DNA of 9,448 nucleotides from Tissierellia bacterium. GTDB taxonomy: Bacteria > Bacillota_A > Clostridia > Tissierellales > Peptoniphilaceae. Location of the stretch: assembly GCA_012513395.1 (NCBI GenBank), contig JAAZCH010000218.1:1-9448 (forward strand), in the 5' to 3' direction. The stretch's first letter is position 1; every line of letters begins with the position of its first letter. Of this stretch, positions 1-6,559 are shown one piece after another. Position numbers and translations under genes: made by a program. The notes below the pieces were generated by a model. It was not told where the DNA came from and did no database searches. It saw only the letters and a list, made by a program, of their open reading frames with translations.

Positions 1-24
1 GTTCAAGTATAAACATTTGCAAGT

Positions 25-69
25 AAAAAGCCTTGGACTTGGAAATTATAATTCCGATCAAAGGCTTTT
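25..69 (-). terminator. Intrinsic terminator after nqrF
   Basis: Just past the nqrF stop, the minus strand reads AAAAGCCTT, then an inner GGAA/TTCC pair, then AAGGCTTTTT, which forms a two-step hairpin ending in a run of five T. It closes the nqr operon. The A-run on the other arm means it could also work weakly in the opposite direction. No other gene is visible in bases 1-80. Confidence 0.75.
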
Positions 70-80
70 GTAAATTAATT

Positions 81-1175
81 TTAAAATGCGTCGAAGTAAA
101 TATTTTCTTCTGGGATTCCTTTTGCTTTTAAAGATTCTACGATTGAATCTATCATTACAGGACTTCCGCATAGATATGCAGTATAGTTTCCATCTTGCTC
201 TACATATTTTTCTATAGAGTTATTTACTCTACCTACATCGCCTTTCCAATTCATTTCGTCTGTTACACGAGATAGGGTAGGCATAAACTTGAAGTCAAAT
301 AAATCTTTTTCAAATTGCTCCAGTTCTTCGACTACAAATAAATCCTCGGGAGTTTTAGCTCCAAAGAAGAATCTAGCTTTTCTTTGGATATTATTGTCTT
401 TCATATGATTGAGTATGGAAAAGATCGGCGCCATACCGGTTCCGGCTGCTACCATGAGCATATCTCCACCGTCATCTTCCTTATAATAGAAGTCGCCGTA
501 AGGTCCGTTAAGATTAACTACGTCGCCTTCTTTTAAAAATTTGTGCACATATGTCGTAGCAATACCACCAGTGAATCCTATAAATAGTTCTACATATCCT
601 GTATCTGTTGCAGAAGATGCTATAGAATATGCTCTAAAAATTTCTTCATCATTTCCTTCGTAAACAGGGGCTTTGATTTGGATATATTGTCCTGGTTTGA
701 AGTCCAAGTGTTCACCTTCAGGTAGTTTAAATCGAACTCTTTTAATGGTTGGAGTAACGTCTGTTATTTTCTCAACAACAGCATCGTATTCTTTAACATT
801 AAATAATTCCTCAGGGATTTCAATAATAATATCTTGCTTAACTTTACATTGACATGAAAGTCTCACGTTGTTTTCAATTTCTTCTTTGGTCAACCAAGGA
901 AGTTCTGTAGCTAGTACAGGTCCTCCACCTTCCAAAACTGTAACCTTGCAATATCCGCAAGTACCTTTACCTCCACATGCTGAGGGAATAAAGATTTTTT
1001 CATTCATCAAGGTAGATAAAAGTGATTTTCCTCCCTCGATTGTAAATTGTTTGTCCTCATTAATCGTCAGTTGAACTTCTCCGTAATCAGCGATGTACTT
1101 GTCAGCAAAGGTAAGTATAAGTGCCAACACTCCAGATATTAAGGAGACAATTGCAACAGTTGTTAATATTGTCAT
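81..1175 (-). CDS. nqrF: Na+-translocating NADH:quinone oxidoreductase subunit F (NADH dehydrogenase module)
   Basis: This is the electron-input subunit of Na+-NQR, oxidising cytoplasmic NADH through FAD and a [2Fe-2S] cluster. The protein has 364 residues, against about 407 in Vibrio. One N-terminal membrane helix spans about residues 4-23. A ferredoxin domain follows with Cys67, Cys73, Cys76 and Cys108 (C-x5-C-x2-C-x31-C, the NqrF spacing). The FAD-binding motif RAYS is at 181-184 and GPYGDF at 224-229. The NADH-binding motifs are AAGTGMAP at 243-250 and CGSP at 336-339. All cofactor ligands appear intact. It is the last gene of the operon, 10 bases after nqrE, with ribosome binding site AAGGAGG before the ATG. 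An NqrF in the position where Rnf operons carry RnfB or RnfC argues for an Nqr-type complex. The domain order and neighbours make the identification very secure. Confidence 0.95.
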   Translation of the reverse strand: MTILTTVAIVSLISGVLALILTFADKYIADYGEVQLTINEDKQFTIEGGKSLLSTLMNEKIFIPSACGGKGTCGYCKVTVLEGGGPVLATELPWLTKEEIENNVRLSCQCKVKQDIIIEIPEELFNVKEYDAVVEKITDVTPTIKRVRFKLPEGEHLDFKPGQYIQIKAPVYEGNDEEIFRAYSIASSATDTGYVELFIGFTGGIATTYVHKFLKEGDVVNLNGPYGDFYYKEDDGGDMLMVAAGTGMAPIFSILNHMKDNNIQRKARFFFGAKTPEDLFVVEELEQFEKDLFDFKFMPTLSRVTDEMNWKGDVGRVNNSIEKYVEQDGNYTAYLCGSPVMIDSIVESLKAKGIPEENIYFDAF

Positions 1176-1185
1176 ATCTTCCTCC

Positions 1186-1776
1186 TTATGATATCTGCAC
1201 GATTCCGGAAAATCCGATAAATGCCATCGCCATAATGCCTGTAATTATCAATGTTATAGCAGGACCACCTAATCCCAAGGGGAGTGCATCTTCATTTATT
1301 CTAGATCTAATTCCAGCCATGGAAATAATAGCAAGAGCCCATCCTAATCCAGAGCCTAGTCCGAAGAAAGCGGTTTGGATAAAGTTGTAATTTCTTATTA
1401 CCATAAACAACGAAACTCCTAGAATTGCACAGTTTACTGTAATAAGGGGAAGAAATATTCCCAGTGCATAATAAAGATTTTCAAAATATCTTTCTAAAAC
1501 CATTTCCAAAAATTGAACAAAGGCAGCTATAACTAATATAAAAATAATAAAACGTAGGTAATCTAATCCAAATGGAATCAATACATAATGGTACACAAAG
1601 TAATTTAAAACTGTGGTAATTGCTAATACAAAGGTAACAGCAATTCCTAAACCAGTTGCAGTTTCAATTTCCTTTGATACTGCTATGAAGGAGCACATTC
1701 CAAGGAAATTAGAAAAAATCATATTACTCGTGAAGATTGATGCGAAAAATATTACCATTGGGTGTATATCTGTCAT
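1186..1776 (-). CDS. nqrE: Na+-translocating NADH:quinone oxidoreductase subunit E
   Basis: This integral membrane subunit of 196 residues has the family's normal length and about six hydrophobic segments. Together with NqrD it forms the pseudo-symmetric pair that holds an iron or iron-sulfur centre midway through the membrane and takes part in coupling to Na+ transport. The two expected cysteines are present: Cys28 in LGMCSF and Cys116 in LITVNCAI, each in its conserved half-helix motif. The segment ALGIFLPLITVNCAI is characteristic of NqrE, and its similarity is closer to NqrE than to the paralogous RnfA as I recall those sequences. The ATG overlaps the nqrD stop in an ATGA arrangement, so translation is probably coupled. 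A GAGGAGG ribosome binding site lies within the end of nqrD. Nothing appears truncated. Confidence 0.95.
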   Translation of the reverse strand: MTDIHPMVIFFASIFTSNMIFSNFLGMCSFIAVSKEIETATGLGIAVTFVLAITTVLNYFVYHYVLIPFGLDYLRFIIFILVIAAFVQFLEMVLERYFENLYYALGIFLPLITVNCAILGVSLFMVIRNYNFIQTAFFGLGSGLGWALAIISMAGIRSRINEDALPLGLGGPAITLIITGIMAMAFIGFSGIVQIS

Positions 1777-2390
1777 TTTTTAGCCTCCTCTTTTTTCAAC
1801 TTTTTATTAGTAGCAATCCACATGAAAATTGCTAGGATAAAAAACGCTCCTGGTGGCATTATCATCAATGTCCAAGCAGTCCATCCTGCTGGCATTATTC
1901 TAAAGCCAAACACACTTCCAAATCCCAAAATTTCCCTAATAACTGCAATGGCAAGTAATACTATTGTATAACCTAAGCCAGCTGCAGCGCCATCTATTAA
2001 GGAATCGAGAGGTCCATTGGATATTGCAAAAGCTTCAGCTCTACCCATTATAATACAGTTTGTGATTATCAGTCCAACATATGGACCTAATGCCGTGGAC
2101 ATTTCAGGCATATAAGCTTTTAAGAAAATGTCTACCAGGATTACATATGCTGAAATAATTAATACTTGTACCATCATACGAATATGACTTGGGGTCCATT
2201 CTCTTATAAGTGATATAGTGAAAGAGGACAAAGCAGTAACGAAGATGAGAGCCACACCCATAATCAATGAGTTGAGCATCAAGTTCGTAACAGCTAACGC
2301 AGAACAAATTCCTATAACTTGATAAATAATAGGATTGTCATCTAAAACTCCATCTCTAATTATTTTATTGCGTTTTGCATTTTTAGCCAT
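1773..2390 (-). CDS. nqrD: Na+-translocating NADH:quinone oxidoreductase subunit D
   Basis: This membrane subunit has 205 residues, near the roughly 210 of characterised NqrD. It pairs with NqrE around the intramembrane iron centre. Cys29 (GICSALAVT) and Cys112 (LIITNCIIMGRAEAFA) are the expected ligands, and both fall at the same numbering as in Vibrio NqrD. The CSALAVT wording and the NCIIMGRAEAFA stretch favour NqrD over RnfE. About six transmembrane helices are visible, and the C-terminus is a short lysine-rich tail. The ATG lies 8 bases inside the end of nqrC and the stop overlaps nqrE by 4 bases, so all three are likely translated in a coupled way. A G-rich stretch (GGGGGTGG) before the start serves as the ribosome binding site. 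No defects are seen. Confidence 0.95.
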   Translation of the reverse strand: MAKNAKRNKIIRDGVLDDNPIIYQVIGICSALAVTNLMLNSLIMGVALIFVTALSSFTISLIREWTPSHIRMMVQVLIISAYVILVDIFLKAYMPEMSTALGPYVGLIITNCIIMGRAEAFAISNGPLDSLIDGAAAGLGYTIVLLAIAVIREILGFGSVFGFRIMPAGWTAWTLMIMPPGAFFILAIFMWIATNKKLKKEEAKK

Positions 2391-2991
2391 CTAGCCCACC
2401 CCCTTCTATAAATCTTTTAAGTCCATCATTTATCATATTTTGAACGAAAGTAGAGGTTTGGGTAGCGCCTGCAATAGTGTCAATATTTCCGCCAGGTGCA
2501 GGCTTACTGATAATGTATTCGCTAGTTGAATCAGAAATTTCTACTCCTCTAAATTGTTCTTTGTATGGAGCTTCAGAAATTCTACCACCTAAACCAGGAG
2601 TTTCATTTTGTGTAATAAATTCTATTCCGGTGATTTTATTTAATTCCCTATTTATTCCAATGTAGCCAGTTATAGAACCCCAAAGTCCAGGTCCATTGAA
2701 GGGGACTGCATAAGCTACTGTCTCAGACCCTTCTTTAAGTATATATATGGATTCGTCAGCAGAATTTTTTTCCTCAGAAATTCTTTCATCGAATACTCTG
2801 GTTACCTCATCGTCTGTAGTGTTTTTATCATACAAATCGAAGACATATAGAATTTTTCTCCTGAGATCCAAATTTTCGTTTTCTTGAACCATTGCTAAAG
2901 TAGATTCGTTTAAAAAAGCTAGCAATAGAGTAAATATTGCAGCAATACCTACCATGAATACGATTGGATAAGATAAAGATTTTTTATTCAT
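2383..2991 (-). CDS. nqrC: Na+-translocating NADH:quinone oxidoreductase subunit C, FMN-binding
   Basis: This subunit carries a covalently bound FMN outside the cytoplasm and passes electrons on to NqrB. The 202-residue protein has one N-terminal membrane anchor (about residues 9-27) and then an FMN-binding domain. NqrC-type motifs are GPGLWG (100-105) and ETPGLGG (130-136). The attachment site is D-T-I-A-G-A-T at 171-177, making Thr177 the predicted phosphoester-linked residue. The usual serine of SGAT is alanine here. At 202 residues it is shorter than proteobacterial NqrC (about 257) and close to RnfG length, so it is a compact family member. It overlaps nqrB by 4 bases (ATGA) and nqrD by 8 bases. 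FMN attachment would need an ApbE-type flavin transferase, which is not encoded in this window. Confidence 0.9.
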   Translation of the reverse strand: MNKKSLSYPIVFMVGIAAIFTLLLAFLNESTLAMVQENENLDLRRKILYVFDLYDKNTTDDEVTRVFDERISEEKNSADESIYILKEGSETVAYAVPFNGPGLWGSITGYIGINRELNKITGIEFITQNETPGLGGRISEAPYKEQFRGVEISDSTSEYIISKPAPGGNIDTIAGATQTSTFVQNMINDGLKRFIEGGGLDG

Positions 2992-3968
2992 GCCTTAGCC
3001 ACCTCGCTTTTAGCTTTTGCCTTTTTCTTTTGAGCATTTATTGCATAATCGATAATAGGCGCGAAAGTATTTCCAATTAAAATGGCAAACATTACTCCCC
3101 CTGAGAACAGGGCAAATCCTCGAATAATAACGGTAACAGCTCCAATGATGATACCGAAAATCCACTTACCCTCAGGAGTTTTTGCGGCACTTATAGGATC
3201 TGTGGCCATAAAAACTGTTCCAAATAAAAATCCACCAGATAACATTCCGATTATAGGATTTGGCACAGCATCTACACCCATGACATTAAATGCCAAGGAG
3301 ATTCCTGCGAATCCAATTATACATCCTGCCATTATTTGCCATGATGCCACCTTAGTGTAAATCAAATAAATTGCACAAAGTATAATTAAAATTTTGCTAG
3401 CTTCGCCAATTACACCTGGTACATTGCCAATAAGTAATTCTATGATATTTGGGATTGCACCTTCGCTTCTAAATGCTAGAAGTGGCGTTGCAGTTGCTAC
3501 TGCATCAATTTCAGGGAATAACCATGTAGAAAATCCACCTGGAAAATCAGAAAGTGATGGAACTTGGTTCCAATGAATTGTTAAAGGCTCTGGAAAATTT
3601 ATGTAAACAAAGCATCTTCCCACAATTGCTGGATTAAAAATATTTTTACCAAATCCTCCAAATACCATTTTGCCAAAAAATACACCAAATACTATTCCTA
3701 TGACACTCATCCAAAGAGGGAGAGCCACTGGCAAAGTCATGGTATACAGAACTGCTGTAACTAAAACAGCTTCTGAAACCTTCTTCCTTTTTAAAATCTT
3801 GGTTTCAAATAAGTATTCTGTTAGTATAGCAAATATTACGTTAACAGCTGTCAAAAGCAGTACCCTAAGTCCATTAAAGTAAACTGATGCTATTAAAATA
3901 ACTAATAAAGCCTTCAAAACAGTTCGCATCATTTTCTGCTTAGTAAAATGTTGTTCAACTAAATTCAT
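2988..3968 (-). CDS. nqrB: Na+-translocating NADH:quinone oxidoreductase subunit B (NqrB/RnfD family)
   Basis: This is the main membrane subunit, which in Na+-NQR carries covalent FMN and riboflavin and forms much of the quinone site. The protein has 326 residues and about nine to ten hydrophobic segments. The stretch FGGFGKNIFNPAIVGRCF (103-120) keeps the two asphalt-like Asn positions N109 and N112 seen in the NFLNP motif of Vibrio NqrB. The flavin site reads D-A-V-A-T-A-T at 155-161, so Thr161 is the likely FMN acceptor although the usual SGAT is changed to ATAT. FMATDPISA (about 258-266) is another family block. It lacks roughly the first 80-90 residues of Vibrio NqrB (about 415), so by length it resembles RnfD; the Nqr-type partners decide the name. 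It is the first gene of the operon, with AGGAGG six bases before the ATG. No nqrA precedes it. Confidence 0.88.
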   Translation of the reverse strand: MNLVEQHFTKQKMMRTVLKALLVILIASVYFNGLRVLLLTAVNVIFAILTEYLFETKILKRKKVSEAVLVTAVLYTMTLPVALPLWMSVIGIVFGVFFGKMVFGGFGKNIFNPAIVGRCFVYINFPEPLTIHWNQVPSLSDFPGGFSTWLFPEIDAVATATPLLAFRSEGAIPNIIELLIGNVPGVIGEASKILIILCAIYLIYTKVASWQIMAGCIIGFAGISLAFNVMGVDAVPNPIIGMLSGGFLFGTVFMATDPISAAKTPEGKWIFGIIIGAVTVIIRGFALFSGGVMFAILIGNTFAPIIDYAINAQKKKAKAKSEVAKA

Positions 3969-3989
3969 AAACGACCTCCTTTTAATAAT

Positions 3990-4017
3990 TACTTTAAATT
4001 TTTATTCATTTAAAGTA
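3990..4017 (-). promoter_or_regulatory. Perfect inverted repeat at the nqrB transcription start
   Basis: The arms TACTTTAAAT and ATTTAAAGTA are exact reverse complements over 10 bp, separated by 8 bases. The repeat begins right at the transcription start predicted from the -10 box and ends before the nqrB ribosome binding site. That is a typical place for a repressor operator. As RNA it would give an AU-rich 5' hairpin. There is no T-run after it, so it is not a terminator. The binding protein is unknown. Confidence 0.55.
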
Positions 4018-4026
4018 GTTACATCA

Positions 4027-4032
4027 ATTATA
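4027..4032 (-). promoter_or_regulatory. Probable nqrB promoter, -10 box
   Basis: The minus strand reads GATATAAT, a perfect TATAAT -10 box about 60 bases before the nqrB ATG. The matching -35 is poor: TTTTGA at 17 bases or TTGAAT at 15 bases. Transcription would start near 4019-4021, giving a leader of about 50 bases. A weak -35 may mean that an activator is needed. Confidence 0.6.
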
Positions 4033-4147
4033 TCAAAAAAACTATCGATTCAAAAGTGAAATCACAAACTCCTATTAGAAAATATATTGATTAGAGTTAT
4101 TAATATTTTAAGAAAATATGACAGAATTTTATTTTCATATAGACTAA

Positions 4148-5500
4148 TTAATCATTTAAATTCTCTACTTCAAATCCGCTTTTTTCTAAATAATACAAGA
4201 TAGAATTCTCAGGAGCATAATGACCAGCGCCTACAACTACAAAATAAGTTTTATTCGTGTTCTTTTCTAGAAGATTTTTTATATTTTCTGCCATTAGAGG
4301 ATCTCTCGTGCTTACTAAAACTTGAGAACTAGCTTCCTCGCTAAAGGATTTAGCCAAGTCCTTTTCTCTTCCTTCGGACCAAATTTTTTGCAATTCTTTA
4401 ATTTCCCTTACGATTTTATTTTTGCTGTCTTCGCTTTTTAATTCTTCCAATGCGATTTTTATAGCATCAACAAGATTTTCATTTCTTTTAGAATAGTAAT
4501 CTTTCAGTATGTTCATCTGCATTTCTACAGTTTCCAAAGGGATTATCTCCATATCATTAAGTGCAGCTTGAGTTAGAAAATAATTGTCAATTCCTAGAGC
4601 TGAGGTTTGTGGATTATCCAGCTGAATGGGAAGTGTAATAAGCGTATTTAATAACGCCCAGGTTTCCATATTTTCTAAAATTTTCTCAGGGACTTGGTAC
4701 TCATTCATAATGGTTTTTACTTTCTTGTATAATTCAGGACCTAAATCGTCGACGAGTTTTGTTCCATCATTTCTAAATTGGTATTTGTTAACCTCATCTA
4801 TAGTTTTAGGATCCAATAGATTTAATTCCACCATAAGTACGTCGGATTCATTAAATGCCGCCATTCTAGTTTTTTCCAGTGGATACATTGAAAAATCTCC
4901 TACATGAATGGAGCCGAATAAATAAACCGTATTTCCATTGTTTTGTATCTTATAAAATATGCCTTTCCCGCCTAAGTCGTTGTCGTAATATGTATTAGTT
5001 ACTCCTCTAACATAAAAAGTTATAGCTTCTTCCATAGTAGCTAAATCATCTAGATTGTATTCAGATCCTTTTCCTAAAAGAATATTATTTTCGACTAGAT
5101 AATCTATAGGCTCAGTAAACTCGTTTATGGATTTGTCATATACGCCTAAAATATTATATAAACTCAAAACCACTGCAAGCCTTGTGGAGTTGTCTGGAAC
5201 ATCTACAGGAATAAAATTTTTATTTTTCTCAATCAGTAATCCATCCAGTTTAGTTCTTAGATTTTCATTTAATATCAATATATCTCCAGAGGAAACTACA
5301 TCAGTATAGTCTTTTGTTAGATTTTCATTTGTAATAGCAAGTAATCCCATCATTTGTCCATCATGTAAATTTCTAATCGCCCACGGGCTTATCGATAGGT
5401 AATCTTCTGGGTACTGTTCACTTGCAAAAACAAAACTAGGCGACAATAGAATTATCACAACCAATAAAATGGATAAAAATTTTCTAGTTAGCTTTTTCAT
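4148..5500 (-). CDS. Exported TraB/GumN (Tiki-like) family protein with N-terminal SLH-like region
   Basis: The predicted protein has 450 residues. An N-terminal signal peptide (KK near the start, hydrophobic 8-25, likely cleavage near FVFA-SE) sends it out of the cytoplasm. Residues about 35-167 resemble degenerate S-layer homology repeats: SPWAIRNL near 38, and a clearer unit at 127-167 with YLVENNILLGKG and MEEAITFYVRGV. From about 178 to the end is a TraB/GumN domain with its hallmark residues: GSIH (His199), Glu225 in MVELNL and GAGH (His427). In the related Tiki proteins these coordinate metal in a protease-like fold; activity here is inferred, not shown. The ATG at 5500 is chosen because AGGAGG lies five bases upstream; a GTG two codons earlier would overlap that site. 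It has its own promoter and no clear terminator before nqrB. Confidence 0.85.
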   Translation of the reverse strand: MKKLTRKFLSILLVVIILLSPSFVFASEQYPEDYLSISPWAIRNLHDGQMMGLLAITNENLTKDYTDVVSSGDILILNENLRTKLDGLLIEKNKNFIPVDVPDNSTRLAVVLSLYNILGVYDKSINEFTEPIDYLVENNILLGKGSEYNLDDLATMEEAITFYVRGVTNTYYDNDLGGKGIFYKIQNNGNTVYLFGSIHVGDFSMYPLEKTRMAAFNESDVLMVELNLLDPKTIDEVNKYQFRNDGTKLVDDLGPELYKKVKTIMNEYQVPEKILENMETWALLNTLITLPIQLDNPQTSALGIDNYFLTQAALNDMEIIPLETVEMQMNILKDYYSKRNENLVDAIKIALEELKSEDSKNKIVREIKELQKIWSEGREKDLAKSFSEEASSQVLVSTRDPLMAENIKNLLEKNTNKTYFVVVGAGHYAPENSILYYLEKSGFEVENLND

Positions 5501-5527
5501 AGACACCTCCTAGGGATGTACATAAAT

Positions 5528-5557
5528 ATTATACCCCTTGTTCAAAATACATATCAA
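5528..5557 (-). promoter_or_regulatory. Promoter of the TraB/GumN gene
   Basis: On the minus strand, TTGATA (5552-5557) and a perfect TATAAT (5528-5533) are separated by 18 bases. They lie about 28 bases before the start codon, so the untranslated leader is short. This is a good match to a housekeeping sigma-A promoter and suggests steady expression. Confidence 0.7.
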
Positions 5558-5711
5558 AGACAAAGCTGTTGAAATAAATTTGAAATGCTATCAAAGTTTG
5601 TATTTAACAATAAAATCTAAAGCGAAATAATTGTGAATTCGATAAAAGTAATAGATAATAAAATTGGACGAAGGTGAGAAAAAATCTTCATAAACGAGGC
5701 CATTTGTTTTT

Positions 5712-5726
5712 TATGATTTAATCATA
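5712..5726. promoter_or_regulatory. 7-1-7 palindrome at the hemerythrin promoter
   Basis: TATGATT-T-AATCATA is a perfect inverted repeat with 7-base arms around one central base, sitting in the -35 region of the hemerythrin promoter. The geometry is that of Fur/PerR-family boxes, but the bases differ from the Bacillus PerR consensus (TTATAAT-N-ATTATAA). A link to iron or peroxide control of a di-iron protein is attractive but inferred. Confidence 0.45.
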
Positions 5727-5733
5727 GAAAAGA

Positions 5734-5742
5734 TGGTATAAT
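5734..5742 (+). promoter_or_regulatory. Extended -10 promoter of the hemerythrin gene
   Basis: TGGTATAAT contains a perfect TATAAT (5737-5742) with the TG extension one base upstream. No good -35 is found at the right distance, which suits an extended -10 promoter. Transcription would start near 5749, about 25 bases before the chosen ATG, so an ATG at 5744 would lie upstream of the RNA start. Confidence 0.65.
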
Positions 5743-5773
5743 AATGATGACTAACAAAATAAAGGAGGAAAAC

Positions 5774-6235
5774 ATGAACTACATAAATCACAATGTTGAA
5801 GAACACAAAAAATTTAAAGAACTTATGGGGCGAGTTGAAGAATCAAGTGGGAATAAAAAAGTAAAAGTTTTTTATGAGCTTTACGCTAATCTTCACGGTC
5901 ATCACTTAGCTGAAGAAGAAATAGTTTTTCCAAAATTAAAGGAAAAAGCTGAAGGGGAAGACTTAGAAATTGTCAGAGAGATGATTGAAGAGCATCACTT
6001 AGGAAATTATCAGTTTAGCATTATAAATAGGACTTCTGAGGAAAATGAAACCTGGGATGCAAAATTTGCTGTACTTAAAGAAGTGTTAGAACATCATATG
6101 GAAGAAGAGGAAGATGAACTTGCAAAAGTAGCAAAAAAACTTCTCTCAACTGAAGAATTGGAAGCATTAATGGATGAATTTGAAAAAGTTTACGAAAAAA
6201 AAATGGAGGAAAAGAAAAAAGAATTAAAAATATAA
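5774..6235 (+). CDS. Hemerythrin-like HHE di-iron protein
   Basis: This small cytoplasmic four-helix protein of 153 residues belongs to the hemerythrin HHE cation-binding family, whose members bind O2 or NO or buffer iron at a di-iron centre. Candidate ligands sit in the expected helices: His11 (or His6) in helix one, HGHH at 41-44 followed by Glu48 (the H-x3-E pattern), His74/His75, and HHMEEEE at 107-113. The C-terminus is very rich in Lys and Glu. There is no signal peptide or membrane segment. The ATG at 5774 is chosen because AAAGGAGG lies five bases before it; an in-frame ATG ten codons earlier falls at the promoter and has no ribosome site. It is a single-gene unit with its own promoter and terminator. 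In anaerobes such proteins are often linked to oxygen or nitrosative stress; that role is inferred here. Confidence 0.88.
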   Translation: MNYINHNVEEHKKFKELMGRVEESSGNKKVKVFYELYANLHGHHLAEEEIVFPKLKEKAEGEDLEIVREMIEEHHLGNYQFSIINRTSEENETWDAKFAVLKEVLEHHMEEEEDELAKVAKKLLSTEELEALMDEFEKVYEKKMEEKKKELKI

Positions 6236-6242
6236 AGGAGCC

Positions 6243-6283
6243 AAAAATGCCTGTCTTCCAAGAATCTTTGGATAGGCATTTTT
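6243..6283 (+). terminator. Intrinsic terminator after the hemerythrin gene
   Basis: AAAAATGCCT and AGGCATTTTT are exact reverse complements (10 bp), with further CCAAG/CTTTGG pairing inside and T-rich sequence after. The stem starts 8 bases after the stop codon. The A-run on the left arm could make it bidirectional, although no minus-strand gene reads into it. Confidence 0.88.
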
Positions 6284-6347
6284 CATTTTTCAAATCGAGA
6301 TTTTATTAAAGTAACTGTTTTTACGAAATGTTTTTCCGCTCAATATA

Positions 6348-6376
6348 TTGAATTATATTTTACTTTATGATACTAT
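6348..6376 (+). promoter_or_regulatory. Possible promoter of the btu operon
   Basis: TTGAAT (6348-6353) and TACTAT (6371-6376) are 17 bases apart and end about 17 bases before the riboswitch aptamer. The -35 matches the sigma-A consensus at four of six positions and the -10 at four of six. The rest of 6284-6392 is AT-rich with no other feature I can support. Confidence 0.45.
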
Positions 6377-6392
6377 TAATTTAGTTTAATAA

Positions 6393-6556
6393 CGTGTGTA
6401 TGCACTTTGTGCTGAAGCTAAATGCGAAGGGAATCGAGTTTAAATCTTGAACTACCCCAGTAACCGTAATGCTGACGAAGGACAATTGCCACTGCGAATT
6501 TTCGTGGGAAGGCGTCTGGAGGGTGAAGCTGAGTCGGGAGACCTGTACATACGGAA
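6393..6556 (+). ncRNA. Cobalamin (vitamin B12) riboswitch aptamer
   Basis: The conserved blocks appear in the right order: GGGAA (6429-6433), ACCCC with AGTAACCGTAA (6454-6468), the B12 box GCCACTG (6488-6494), GGGAAGG (6506-6512), GGAGGGTGAAGC (6518-6529) and GGGAGACCTG (6535-6544). The closing stem P1 can form between TGTATG (6397-6402) and CATACG (6548-6553), with one G-U pair. The RNA binds adenosyl- or other cobalamins and here leads directly into a transcription terminator ahead of btuF. It would reduce expression of the uptake genes when cobalamin is plentiful. Edges are approximate. Confidence 0.93.
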
Positions 6557-6559
6557 ATT

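Noticed and set aside
3082..3360. 92-codon plus-strand frame opposite nqrB, and similar frames opposite nqrC, nqrD, nqrE and nqrF
   Set aside because: These are antisense to strongly conserved membrane genes, lack ribosome sites and give proline/isoleucine-rich translations typical of reversed hydrophobic coding sequence.
81..3968. Naming the operon rnf instead of nqr
   Set aside because: NqrF is present, the NqrD and NqrE motifs and cysteine positions are Nqr-like, and NqrC has GPGLWG/ETPGLGG. RnfB and RnfC are absent. Only the lengths of NqrB and NqrC look Rnf-like.
4043..4066. GTGATTTCAC palindrome upstream of nqrB as a CRP/FNR or Rex site
   Set aside because: The half-sites are too close (2-base gap) for CRP/FNR, and the arms do not fit the Rex operator as known.
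5501..5506. GTG start for the TraB/GumN gene two codons upstream
   Set aside because: This GTG overlaps the AGGAGG ribosome binding site, which is correctly spaced for the ATG at 5500.
5744..5773. Upstream in-frame ATG start for the hemerythrin gene
   Set aside because: It lies at the predicted -10 box and transcription start and has no ribosome site. The ATG at 5774 has AAAGGAGG at ideal spacing and begins the conserved domain.
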